From Spirobacillus cienkowskii (GTDB taxonomy: Bacteria > Bdellovibrionota_B > Oligoflexia > Silvanigrellales > Silvanigrellaceae), in NCBI RefSeq assembly GCF_037081835.1, contig NZ_CP146516.1, positions 2,714,501 through 2,778,500 on the forward strand: 64,000 bases of DNA, read 5' to 3'. The translations under genes were made by a program, and so were the position numbers. Numbering within the stretch: the first letter of the stretch is position 1; every line of letters begins with the position of its first letter. This document shows positions 28,501 through 36,221 of the stretch, one piece after another. The notes under the pieces were generated by a model. The model was not told the origin of the DNA and ran no database searches. It saw only the letters and a list, made by a program, of their open reading frames with translations.

Positions 28501-28641
28501 TCGTAGCTCAAGTTCACTTGCTCCGTGAGGAAATTCGCGTTGCATTTTATTTAGAAAATTTGGCGAATTTTCTAAATCTTCTACGCTACGCCAAAGTATC
28601 TGCTGTTTGTTTTGTTCATCATTGGAATTGAACTTTGTCAT
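25519..28641 (-). CDS. actB: Alternative complex III iron-sulfur subunit ActB
   Basis: The 1040-residue protein fuses a molybdopterin-oxidoreductase-like region lacking the cofactor with a ferredoxin-like C-terminus. A twin-arginine type signal is visible at residues 52-73 (HRRKFLEIIGASMALAG then ASTGC). The four cysteine clusters are CIGCNACAVACQAENN, CQQCENAPCEAVCP, CVGTRYCANNCPYKVRR, and CTYCVQKI with CQNVCPTNAI, which bind three 4Fe-4S and one 3Fe-4S centre in studied complexes. It carries electrons from the quinol site to the cytochrome subunits. The C-terminus TKPRTTYLAKIRNANPELV is the normal family end, so ActC is not fused to it. Confidence 0.95.
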   Translation of the reverse strand: MTKFNSNDEQNKQQILWRSVEDLENSPNFLNKMQREFPHGASELELRPGVHRRKFLEIIGASMALAGVASTGCIRRPKEHIYPENNRPEDTTPGIPKFYTTSAKIGGGILGLMVTSTDGRPTKIDGNSRHVTSNPIAGSKIGSSNGFAQAEILNMYDPDRGQNCLLSGQKIAKKDLKVALKKALEKSKKSEGSDLALVYEANHSLAFASLIEEFKSNYPKAIVVEQDTTYSSNRVNSFSEIAKSPADVSYNLLNANVILALDSDFMGIEGDSVKNARQFAEKRKVADPKSSMNRLYSVESNFSTTGAIADHHFTLRSGRLGEFLIAVAAELNSTFGVKFPSEVAENLKYKRVFPEPLVKLIKSCAKDLYQQNGLALVIVGDRQPSWVHTLAFAINLGLGAVGKVLNLVSHTTKPKGLSSFANLKSALDNNSIQTLVVIGGNPVYALPANYNLEKLFTKVKDSFYLGYTLDETSKSCKYYIPKTHFLETWGDTRASDGTVAIMQPLIAPLFDDCVDEYSFVYLLSRLNDDMSGYQLVKNYWHNRIKNVTNFENSWRTYLSQGFISDVSKETISHGNYSFAEFSSNYSKTLKLIDPNEKSLEIDFVLDRTVYDGHYTNNAWMQETPDPITKLVWDNALLISPKTAKALGLQARPKPGKSEVDLVKITYQNRSMEVAVWETPGVSDFTAVLHLGYGRKFGKVASGSGFNANLIRTSDSWFGSGLTIRKTGKTYSLVSTQEHGSMSGTPNVAEDRPPVIREATLAKFKSNPSFVLENELLPIEKQKNNLFKFPENPAQKKWARQQWGMTIDLNTCIGCNACAVACQAENNISVVGKQEVFKNREMAWIRVDRYFTGDVDNPEMRAAFQPINCQQCENAPCEAVCPVAATVHSPDGLNDMAYNRCVGTRYCANNCPYKVRRYNFFNYSKVDDERNPLYAMQKNPNVTVRFRGVMEKCTYCVQKINKARAHFKKTSDGIIPDGAVLTACQNVCPTNAIVFGDIADSNSAVSQLKDNTRNYSLLGELNTKPRTTYLAKIRNANPELV

Positions 28642-28709
28642 GGTGCAAACTTTCCAATCAAAATTTGTTACTTAACGATATTACAAAAAATACTCGTCTT
28701 AAAATTTAA

Positions 28710-29360
28710 TTAATAATGACAAGCTCCGCATGCTTCAGGAGGTTGTATTAATTTATTTTTATAATCTGGATCACTCAGTGGTTTATAGTTTACTGAATGA
28801 GGATCGAAAACCATATTTGTAAGTTGATCTTGAGGTCTAATATTTGGCAGTGGATTGCGATGGCAATCAAGACACCAACCCATACTCAAAGGACTCACCA
28901 AACTAATCACTTCCATTTTGTCAACTCTACCATGGCACGACACACAACCAACGCCCGCGTTTAAATGCGCGCTGTGATCAAAATGAGCATGTCTTGGCAA
29001 GGAGTAAACATGAACCCAAGGTATTGGTTTTTTATTGTTATAACTTTCATGTAAAAGCTTTAAACGCGGACTTTCTTTCTTTACTTTATTATGACACCCC
29101 ATACATGTCTCAGTAGGTGGCAGAGGAGCTATGGAAGTTTTCTCTACTCCACTATGGCAATATCGACAGTCCATTCCCATTTGCCCAGCATGAAGCTGGT
29201 GACTAAACTCAATTGGTTGTTGAGGTTCATAACCTACAGCCAAAAATTTTGGCGAAAAATAGTACCAAATTCCAGTAACTAAAGTTACCACTAGCAAAGG
29301 AATACCTATACCAAGATATAAAGGAATTCGGTTTGTCCATTTTGGAAATATCGGTTCCAC
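28710..29360 (-). CDS. actA: Alternative complex III pentahaem cytochrome c subunit ActA
   Basis: The 216-residue protein has one N-terminal membrane anchor (about 12-33) and five CXXCH haem motifs at about residues 65, 86, 139, 163 and 211 (CRYCH, CMGCH, CVSCH, CLDCH, CGACH). Pentahaem content and size match ActA. It is the first gene of the act operon, 68 bases before actB, and has its own promoter region upstream. It passes electrons within the periplasmic part of the complex. Confidence 0.95.
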   Translation of the reverse strand: MEPIFPKWTNRIPLYLGIGIPLLVVTLVTGIWYYFSPKFLAVGYEPQQPIEFSHQLHAGQMGMDCRYCHSGVEKTSIAPLPPTETCMGCHNKVKKESPRLKLLHESYNNKKPIPWVHVYSLPRHAHFDHSAHLNAGVGCVSCHGRVDKMEVISLVSPLSMGWCLDCHRNPLPNIRPQDQLTNMVFDPHSVNYKPLSDPDYKNKLIQPPEACGACHY

Positions 29361-29570
29361 GGCACCACCTAAAATATAGCAAAAGCTAAATAATAATTAA
29401 AAAATACTTTAAATAAAGTAACAACATTCTCACAATAGAAAATTCACTGAAAAGGAACTCTCCAACGCTATGTTGCGAAAGTGTTCTATCGGATCATCAC
29501 AATACGAGCAAGAGCTCCATCTTAGATCATTAAAAACATTTTCTAAACTCTTAATGTATCAGAAATTTAA

Positions 29571-29599
29571 ATTTTCTCGCCCTAGGGATCAAATGTCAA
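29571..29599 (-). promoter_or_regulatory. Likely act operon promoter
   Basis: On the minus strand a consensus -35 box TTGACA (29599-29594) is followed after 17 bases by GAAAAT (29576-29571), a 4/6 match to the -10 consensus. Transcription would start about 200 bases upstream of actA, leaving a long leader. Confidence 0.55.
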
Positions 29600-29629
29600 G
29601 ATAATAAACAAAAGTGTGGCTATCGAAAA

Positions 29630-29644
29630 TGAGAACTATTCTCA
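29630..29644. promoter_or_regulatory. Fur-box-like palindrome upstream of the act operon
   Basis: TGAGAACTATTCTCA is a 7-1-7 inverted repeat matching 12 of 14 positions of the Fur core TGATAAT-N-ATTATCA. It lies about 30 bases upstream of the -35 box of the act promoter. Iron control of this iron-rich respiratory operon would make sense but is inferred. Confidence 0.45.
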
Positions 29645-29667
29645 AGAAAAAATTTTATATTTTTAAA

Positions 29668-30552
29668 TTACAAATTCATTATAAACCAAAACAATCTATC
29701 TACAACAAGACCAAGCACTAAAAGAGGTAAATAAACAAGTGAAGCAAGAAAAAATTTTCTAGGCCAACCCGCATAAACTTTTTTTTCTAATCCTTTAATG
29801 CTTAAACGAAGAAACCAAATACCAAGAATAATTGCAACTCCTAAATATAAAAAACCACCAACTTTTAATGGAACAAGTAATACACTAAAAATAAAAAGCA
29901 CAAATGACCATATCACAGCTTGAATTTTTGAAAGGTACTCTCCTCTAACAACAGAGACAACTTTAATTCCTGCATTGATATAATCTTCTTTATGATAAAT
30001 TGAAATTGCAATAAAATGTGGCATTTGCCATGCAAATAAAACTCCAAAGAGGATAAGTCCTTCTAAATCAATTTTATTTGTCACCGCAGTCCAACCGAGA
30101 AGTGGCGGCATGGCTCCAGGAAATGCTCCAATTACAAGAGCTAGCGGCGTTTTAAACTTTAAAGGCGTATAAATAAGACAGTACGCAAAGATGGCACTCA
30201 CAGCCAATAACGCTGTTAATAAGTTAACAAAATAAGTCAATATAACAATACTAAGAATACCTAATAATATTGCAAAAAAAACAGCGTAATAAGTTTTCAT
30301 TCTTTTCATAGCCAATGGCCGAAACTTTGTTCTTCTCATTAATCTGTCAGTTTTTCTTTCATAAATCATATTAAAAGCGTTTGCTGAAGCAACAGAACAT
30401 GCGGTTCCTATAAGAGTCATTACAAAACTTAAAACCGATATGCTTCCAGGGGCAATAATAACTCCACCTGCCGTCATCAACACACAAAAAAATAAGATCC
30501 GCGGTTTGCTCAATTCTATGAAATCATAAAAAGTATAATTTTTTTTAGACAT
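29668..30552 (-). CDS. cyoE: Protohaem IX farnesyltransferase (haem O synthase)
   Basis: The 294-residue polytopic protein belongs to the UbiA prenyltransferase superfamily. The first aspartate-containing motif is NAFNMIYERKTDRLMRRTK and the second region reads FAWQMPHFIAISIYHKEDY, both typical of CyoE/CtaB. It adds a farnesyl group to haem B to make haem O, the precursor of haem A in caa3 oxidase. Its position beside the act and cta genes fits oxidase biogenesis. Confidence 0.95.
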   Translation of the reverse strand: MSKKNYTFYDFIELSKPRILFFCVLMTAGGVIIAPGSISVLSFVMTLIGTACSVASANAFNMIYERKTDRLMRRTKFRPLAMKRMKTYYAVFFAILLGILSIVILTYFVNLLTALLAVSAIFAYCLIYTPLKFKTPLALVIGAFPGAMPPLLGWTAVTNKIDLEGLILFGVLFAWQMPHFIAISIYHKEDYINAGIKVVSVVRGEYLSKIQAVIWSFVLFIFSVLLVPLKVGGFLYLGVAIILGIWFLRLSIKGLEKKVYAGWPRKFFLASLVYLPLLVLGLVVDRLFWFIMNL

Positions 30553-30587
30553 TTTTTATTTTTTTTCCAAAACACTATTGTTATATG

Positions 30588-31052
30588 CTACAAAGCTTTT
30601 GCTGCATTTTTACAGTAATCTCCAATAACTTGCCAGATATCTCCACAAGCTTTTTTTTGTCTTTTCAAAGTTTTATTTTGCATATATGGACTGCATTGTT
30701 TTACTCCAAAGTTGTAATCATATATTTCTTCATTAAATTGTTTACATTGCGAAGTTTTATCTGAATTTGCTAAACAAACTTTTATCATGCGCGATACTGT
30801 AGAATCGCAAAGTTGTGTCATTGCATCACATCCTTTAAACCATTCCATTGTTTTGTCTGCGCATTCATTTAATGTTAAAGTACCAGATTCTTCCTGCATT
30901 TTAGCCAATGAAAACGTAATTTCTTTAGAAGAGTTTTCATAATTTCTAAAAACAATAAAACCAATAATTACAGAAAGTGTAAATAGAGCAATTACAAAAG
31001 GAACTCCCATATCGCCCTTACGTTTGTATGCCTGTATTTCTTCTTCTTGCAT
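30588..31052 (-). CDS. Membrane-anchored protein with eight cysteines, unknown function
   Basis: The protein has a charged N-terminus, one transmembrane helix (about residues 17-36) and a tail of about 110 residues with eight cysteines (in NECAD, KGCDA, TQLCD, KVCLA, SQCKQ, KQCSP, KACGD, DYCKN). The even number and an N-in topology suggest four disulfides outside the cytoplasmic membrane. I choose the ATG at 31052, preceded by GAGAG, although an ATG at 31064 is also possible. I do not recognise the family. The gene lies 35 bases upstream of cyoE on the same strand, so a link to oxidase or haem biogenesis is possible but unproven. Confidence 0.65.
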   Translation of the reverse strand: MQEEEIQAYKRKGDMGVPFVIALFTLSVIIGFIVFRNYENSSKEITFSLAKMQEESGTLTLNECADKTMEWFKGCDAMTQLCDSTVSRMIKVCLANSDKTSQCKQFNEEIYDYNFGVKQCSPYMQNKTLKRQKKACGDIWQVIGDYCKNAAKAL

Positions 31053-31208
31053 TTTTTCTCTCATCAATTTAAGTTTATCATCCTGAAAATAGAATCACAT
31101 TTGTAGCATGCATAAAAATATCACTACCTTTATGAGGCTTAGCCCATTCATTAAACAATTTCTACAATTATGCATTTCAATTTTTTAAATTGATTTAAAG
31201 CATGGCTA

Positions 31209-31868
31209 TTAAATTAAAGATAGTAAGTCGTTAGGATTGTTAATTATGAAATCTGGGGAAACAGCTCCTGGCTCTTTATTGTAGCCCCAAGAACACCATA
31301 CTGTAACTGCACCAAAATTTTTACCACAAACAATGTCACCGGAACTATCCCCTACCATAAAAGCCTTATCTTCAGAGGGCAAAAACTGAAATCTATTTGC
31401 AAGTATTTTTAAAGGTAGTGAGCTTGGCTTCATTTCAGCGCAACTGTCACCACCCATTACATCAGTTATGTATGGCATAAGACCGAGAGCGGCTAATAAT
31501 GCTCTGGAGTGAATTTCTGGTTTATTTGTAACAACAAAAATTTTATAATTTTGTGACAATGTTTTTAATAAAATATCTATGCCAGAATAACATTTTGACT
31601 TTAAACAAATATTATCTAAATAATGCTTTTCATATTTTATTTTAACTTCTTGGTATAAAGTATCAAAATTACTGGCATTAAATTTAGAAAAATAATCATT
31701 AAAGCAATTTACATATAGATCATGCATTCCACGATTAACATATTTTTTTAATAATTGAGTATCTCGCAACTCAAGACCCAAACTCTCTCGAACAGCATTA
31801 ACTGAATTTGCCATGTCATCTTGAGAATCTTCTAAGGTTCCATCTAAATCAAAGAAAAAAAATTTCAT
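31209..31868 (-). CDS. gph: HAD-family hydrolase, phosphoglycolate phosphatase-like
   Basis: The 219-residue protein has the HAD motifs in order: FFFDLDGTLEDS (nucleophile Asp), FVVTNKPEIHSRALL, KPSSLPLKILA (motif III Lys) and MVGDSSGDIVCGKNFGA. An alpha-helical cap lies between the first two. It resembles Gph-type phosphatases, which remove phosphate from 2-phosphoglycolate, but HAD specificity is hard to read from sequence. It is the last gene of the tex-gloB-cupin-gph operon, three bases after the cupin gene. Confidence 0.8.
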   Translation of the reverse strand: MKFFFFDLDGTLEDSQDDMANSVNAVRESLGLELRDTQLLKKYVNRGMHDLYVNCFNDYFSKFNASNFDTLYQEVKIKYEKHYLDNICLKSKCYSGIDILLKTLSQNYKIFVVTNKPEIHSRALLAALGLMPYITDVMGGDSCAEMKPSSLPLKILANRFQFLPSEDKAFMVGDSSGDIVCGKNFGAVTVWCSWGYNKEPGAVSPDFIINNPNDLLSLI

Positions 31869-31871
31869 GTC

Positions 31872-32273
31872 TCACCCTCCATTTTGCTGAAGATACTCTA
31901 AGCTTCCTTTTCCATCACCATGTTCTGTTACTTTTCTTTCGCCTGAGTGGCTACCTTTAATTGCAGTAAACGGTTTTGAATTATGAACATAAACTTGATG
32001 AGGAATTCCTGGTGGAATAATTAAAATATCTCCTGCTTCTAGGGTAATAGGAAGATTTTCAAAATGAAAAGTTATACATCCAGATAAAGCAGCTCTGATT
32101 TCTTCGTAATCATGAGCATGCATACTACGCTCAAACCATGGAGAACATGTTTGCACTCCATAAGAAATAAATCCTAAGGATTCTAATTTTTGCTGCATTA
32201 ATGTCTCTGTTGGTTCTTCTTTTTGCGACCATTTATAAATGGTAATGCCATTATTAAGCTTATAGTAAAACAT
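31872..32273 (-). CDS. Cupin-domain protein
   Basis: The 133-residue protein is a single cupin barrel. Metal-binding motif 1 reads HAHDYEEIRAALSGCITFHF and motif 2 reads AGDILIIPPGIPHQVYV, supplying the usual two His, one Glu and one His. A dioxygenase, isomerase or small-molecule sensor role is possible; the spacing resembles acireductone-dioxygenase-like cupins but does not prove it. It lies nine bases after gloB and three before the HAD gene, so all three are probably cotranscribed. Confidence 0.78.
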   Translation of the reverse strand: MFYYKLNNGITIYKWSQKEEPTETLMQQKLESLGFISYGVQTCSPWFERSMHAHDYEEIRAALSGCITFHFENLPITLEAGDILIIPPGIPHQVYVHNSKPFTAIKGSHSGERKVTEHGDGKGSLEYLQQNGG

Positions 32274-32282
32274 AAATTTTTC

Positions 32283-33086
32283 CTATTTTAAAAGTTCAAC
32301 GTCCACATTTATATTTTGATATTTATCTCTAAATTGTCTTACTTTACAAAATATTTCAAAGTCATTATTTGCATTTAAAAGAAATTTTAGATTTGGGTCA
32401 TGCAATCTTAAAAAACTATTAAATATTTTTTCGGATCCTAGAGTAAATGGAATTGTTGCTTTATTTTGTTTTCTTAATTCTTTTACATCTTTTATTTTTT
32501 GTTTTATTTTTAGATTTTCTGGTTCCATTTTTTCTAAATACAAATAATTTTCTAGGGTGTATTCATGAGTACACCAAATATATGTTGTATCGGGTAAGTT
32601 TTTTATTAAAAAATTAATTGATTGGTACATTTGATAATATGTACCTTCAAAAATTTTTCCACAACCTCCAGAAAAAATAGTATCACCAATAAAAAGGTGA
32701 TGTTCGCCATTTTTTAACGAAAAAAAGTAACAAATATGTCCTAATGTATGTCCTGGTACATAAAATATTTGAGCCGCTTCTCCCACACAATTTATTATGT
32801 CACCATGTTTTAAAAAATGCGTTTGAAATGGAACTCTTCCAGAGTCATTGATTCCTGCACAAACCTCAACATTAGGGAATTCTTTTAATATCAAAGAATT
32901 GCCATCAACATGATCACAATGATGATGGGTATTTAAAATCTTTGTCAACTTTAAATTATTAGTCTTAATAAAATTAATTACAACATCAGATAAAGCAGGA
33001 TCTACAACTACAGCCTCTTGAGATAACTCATCGACCAGTATAAAAATATAATTGTCACTTAAGGCTGTAAGAGTATGAATTTTCAT
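32283..33086 (-). CDS. gloB: Hydroxyacylglutathione hydrolase-like (glyoxalase II)
   Basis: The 267-residue protein is a metallo-beta-lactamase-fold hydrolase. The zinc motif is LNTHHHCDHVDGN, the next ligand His lies in VPGHTLGHICYF, then GDTIFSGGCGKIFEGT and WCTHEYTLENYLYL. These and the C-terminal helical domain match glyoxalase II, which hydrolyses S-lactoylglutathione to lactate and glutathione. It lies six bases after tex. A glutathione-independent thioester substrate cannot be excluded. Confidence 0.88.
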   Translation of the reverse strand: MKIHTLTALSDNYIFILVDELSQEAVVVDPALSDVVINFIKTNNLKLTKILNTHHHCDHVDGNSLILKEFPNVEVCAGINDSGRVPFQTHFLKHGDIINCVGEAAQIFYVPGHTLGHICYFFSLKNGEHHLFIGDTIFSGGCGKIFEGTYYQMYQSINFLIKNLPDTTYIWCTHEYTLENYLYLEKMEPENLKIKQKIKDVKELRKQNKATIPFTLGSEKIFNSFLRLHDPNLKFLLNANNDFEIFCKVRQFRDKYQNINVDVELLK

Positions 33087-33092
33087 AAAAAA

Positions 33093-35504
33093 TCATACTC
33101 TATTTGTATTAAATTTATTCATTAAGTCTGCAAGACTTGCTTGTTTTTCTGGTTCTTTTCCTGATTCATTTTTAGACTTTTTATTGTAAGAAGTCTTTTT
33201 GGAGTTATATGAATTTTGAGAGTGATTTCTAGATTCTTGAGTTTTAAAAGAATTATTTTGTGAAATTGCTCCAGAGCGATTAACAGAATTAGCTGTATTT
33301 ACCGCAACTGGTTCTTCACATGCTTTTTTAGAAAGTGAAATTCTTTTTCTTTCTTTATCAAGCCCAATAATTTTAACTTTAACCTGATTCCCAACACTAA
33401 TTACTTGAGATAAATCCTTAATAAATTGATTTGATAATTCAGAAATGTGTATTAAACCATCTTGATGCACGCCTATATCAACAAAAGCTCCAAAATTTGT
33501 TACGTTTGTGACCGTGCCTACAACAACTTGTCCCTCTTTTAAGTGCTGAAAATCTCTAACTTCTCTGTTATATGTTTGTTTTGAACCCTCTGCACGTGGA
33601 TCGCGACCAGGCTTTAAAAGTTCTTTAATAATATCTTGTAAAGTTGGGAGTCCAATTTCTTCGGATACATAATTTTCAAGTTTAATTTTATCTATATTCT
33701 CTTTATTTCCTAATAGTTCTTTAATAGATAAAGACAAATCCTGCGCCATTTTTTCAATAATTGAATATGATTCCGGGTGGACAGCTGTATTATCAAGAGG
33801 ATGTTCGCTTTCTGGAATTCTTAAAAATCCAGCAGATTGCTGAAATATTTTTGCTCCATAACCCATAACTTCAAATAAATTTTTTCTAGACTTAAATTCG
33901 CCATTATTTTCTCGATGTCTAACAATCCCTTTTGCTAAACTTGTACCAATACCTGCAACATATGAAAGTAAACTCGAACTTGCGGTATTTAAATTTACAC
34001 CGACGTAGTTCACACAACTTTCTACAACTTCTCCAAGTTGTTTTTTTAGTCGACTTTGATTCACATCATGCTGGTACTGCCCAACACCTATACTTTTAGG
34101 ATCAATTTTAACAAGCTCTGCCAGAGGATCCTGCAATCTTCTTGCAATACTCACAGACCCTCGATAAGTAATATCAAGTTCAGGAAACTCATCTCTTGCA
34201 ATATCACTTGCCGAATAAACACTTGCACCTGCTTCATTGACAATAACAATTTTGGGTTTTTTAACATTTGATAATAATTCAAGTGTTTTTTCACAAAACG
34301 CTTCCATTTCACGACACGCTGTGCCATTTCCAATAGAAATAAAATCGACTTGATGTTTATTAATAAAATTTAAAATAACTTCTGAAGCATGTTTATTTTT
34401 GTGACTTTCAAACTCAGCATCATGTTGCGGGTAAATTGTGACATGCTCTAAAAGTTTTCCTGTTTTATCAACTACAACCAACTTACTTCCTGTTCTTAAA
34501 CCAGGATCAACGCCTAATACAATTTTTCTAGGAATAGGTGGCAATAATAATAAATTTCTTAAATTTTTGCCAAAAACAGAAATTGCTTCTTCTTCAGCAG
34601 TTGATTTGGTTTCAAGACGAATTTCTGTTTCAATACTTGGAGAAATTAAACGAGAATAGCTATCTAAAATACATTCATTTAAGAAATTTTTTACTACTTC
34701 AGTCGCGGTATGTTTTATGATGTGGCTTGAAATAGTTGATATAGGAATTTGTTCATCAAATTCTAAACTAACTTTTAAAATGTCTTCTTTTTCACCTCGT
34801 CTTAGCGCCATAAGTCGATGTGCTGCAATTGATTTAACAGGCTCAGAAAACGTGTAATAGTTATTATATTTTGTTTTTTTATCTTTAAAATCTTCTTTAA
34901 CCTCAGATTTAAAACTTGAATTTTCAAACATCCATAAACGGATTTCTTTTCGGACATCAGCGATTTCAGAAATATATTCAGCAATATAATCTTTGGTGCC
35001 TTGAATCACATTATCAAGATTTTTAAGGTCTTCGTGTTGGCCAATAAATGCGGTAAATAAAGGAGTTAAATCTACTAGTGCAGAATCTTGACTTAACACT
35101 TGAGTTGCAAGAGGAACGAGACCTCTCTCAACTGCAATTTGTCCTCGCGTGCGTTTTTTGGGTTTGTAAGGTAAATACAAATCTTCAAGCTCAGACTTAA
35201 CTTTACAAGCAGAGATTTTTGCTTGTAACTCGGGAGTCATTTTATTTTGTTCTGTAATTGATCTGACTATAGCTTCTTTTCTTTCTAATAAAGAAAAGAT
35301 ATATTCAAATTTTTCAACAATATTTCTAATTTGAACTTCATCTAAACCACCAGTTACTTCTTTTCGATAACGAGCAATAAAAGGAATGGTGCATTCATCA
35401 AGAATAAGTTTAAGAGTATTTTCAACCTGATTTTTATCAATATTTAAATCTTTTGAAATATCAGAGATTATTTCTTGTGTTAGAATAATTTGTTTTATAG
35501 CCAT
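33093..35504 (-). CDS. tex: Tex-family RNA-binding transcription accessory protein
   Basis: The 803-residue protein has the Tex layout: N-terminal helical region with YLPYKPKKRTRGQIA, a YqgF/RNase H-like domain starting KIVLGVDPGLRTGSKLVVVD, helix-hairpin-helix elements around GVNLNTASSSLLSYVAGIG, and a C-terminal S1 domain beginning VVGTVTNVTNFGAFVDIGVH. A low-complexity Ser/Asn/Lys tail of about 70 residues follows. Tex binds RNA and affects transcription. It is the first gene of a tight minus-strand operon (tex, gloB, cupin, HAD phosphatase). Confidence 0.95.
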   Translation of the reverse strand: MAIKQIILTQEIISDISKDLNIDKNQVENTLKLILDECTIPFIARYRKEVTGGLDEVQIRNIVEKFEYIFSLLERKEAIVRSITEQNKMTPELQAKISACKVKSELEDLYLPYKPKKRTRGQIAVERGLVPLATQVLSQDSALVDLTPLFTAFIGQHEDLKNLDNVIQGTKDYIAEYISEIADVRKEIRLWMFENSSFKSEVKEDFKDKKTKYNNYYTFSEPVKSIAAHRLMALRRGEKEDILKVSLEFDEQIPISTISSHIIKHTATEVVKNFLNECILDSYSRLISPSIETEIRLETKSTAEEEAISVFGKNLRNLLLLPPIPRKIVLGVDPGLRTGSKLVVVDKTGKLLEHVTIYPQHDAEFESHKNKHASEVILNFINKHQVDFISIGNGTACREMEAFCEKTLELLSNVKKPKIVIVNEAGASVYSASDIARDEFPELDITYRGSVSIARRLQDPLAELVKIDPKSIGVGQYQHDVNQSRLKKQLGEVVESCVNYVGVNLNTASSSLLSYVAGIGTSLAKGIVRHRENNGEFKSRKNLFEVMGYGAKIFQQSAGFLRIPESEHPLDNTAVHPESYSIIEKMAQDLSLSIKELLGNKENIDKIKLENYVSEEIGLPTLQDIIKELLKPGRDPRAEGSKQTYNREVRDFQHLKEGQVVVGTVTNVTNFGAFVDIGVHQDGLIHISELSNQFIKDLSQVISVGNQVKVKIIGLDKERKRISLSKKACEEPVAVNTANSVNRSGAISQNNSFKTQESRNHSQNSYNSKKTSYNKKSKNESGKEPEKQASLADLMNKFNTNRV

Positions 35505-35600
35505 AATAGTTTACTCACAATTTAATTTATCAAAATAAAAACTTTCCTTACAGGGAAGAAAGCAAGACGCGTCAAGAAAATACTATACAATCCTTTTTTA

Positions 35601-35630
35601 ACAAAAAAAACCGCAAATGCGGTTTTTTAA
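35601..35630 (-). terminator. ndk terminator
   Basis: A 10-bp stem AAAAAACCGC/GCGGTTTTTT (35605-35614 and 35619-35628) with a 4-base loop is followed on the minus strand by further T residues. It lies about 25 bases after the ndk stop, and could also work on the plus strand. Confidence 0.85.
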
Positions 35631-35654
35631 TAGCTAATTATCAACCAAATATTC

Positions 35655-36080
35655 TTACTTTGCAGCATTTACAAGTTCTGTGCCAGAAAAGAAGTAGCTA
35701 ATTTCAATTGCAGCATTTTCTAATGAATCTGAACCGTGTACTGTGTTTTCACCAATGCTCAAACCAAATTCAGAACGAATTGTTCCCTTAGCAGCTTTTG
35801 CAGGATCTGTAGCTCCCATCAAATCTCTATAAGAAGAAACAGCGTTTTTACCTTCAAGAACAGAGACAACAACTGGTCCAGAAGTCATGTAATCACACAA
35901 TTCACCAAAAAAAGGTCTTGCAGAATGAACAGCATAAAATTGTTCAGCTTCCCTTTTAGACATATGGATCATTTTAGTTGCAACAATTTTAAGATCTGCC
36001 GCTTCAATCTTGGCAAAAATTTTGCCGATGCAGTTACGCTTAACACCATCTGGTTTAATAATTGAAAAAGTTTTTTCCAT
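35655..36080 (-). CDS. ndk: Nucleoside diphosphate kinase
   Basis: The 141-residue protein transfers phosphate between nucleoside di- and triphosphates. It starts [16 protein letters not shown], and the phosphorylated histidine lies in the signature [16 protein letters not shown]. Length is standard. A strong terminator follows, so it is probably monocistronic. Confidence 0.97.
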   Translation of the reverse strand: MEKTFSIIKPDGVKRNCIGKIFAKIEAADLKIVATKMIHMSKREAEQFYAVHSARPFFGELCDYMTSGPVVVSVLEGKNAVSSYRDLMGATDPAKAAKGTIRSEFGLSIGENTVHGSDSLENAAIEISYFFSGTELVNAAK

Positions 36081-36221
36081 TAAAGTTATTCCTTATAAAA
36101 CTCGGCCTAAAAAATCTAAAAAGCTTAGCCAAAATGGAAGTTATGTAAAATTGGGGTAAAATGTCAATAGAAAATCCTAATCCTATTCTTTTTTTTAAAG
36201 TCCTTTTCTAAAACAAGCTTA

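Larger units (their letters stand above)
29361..29667. other. Intergenic leader of the act operon
   Basis: About 307 bases between cyoE and actA. It holds a sigma70-like promoter and a Fur-like palindrome, listed separately. I see no open frame, RNA gene or clear terminator for cyoE. Confidence 0.65.
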
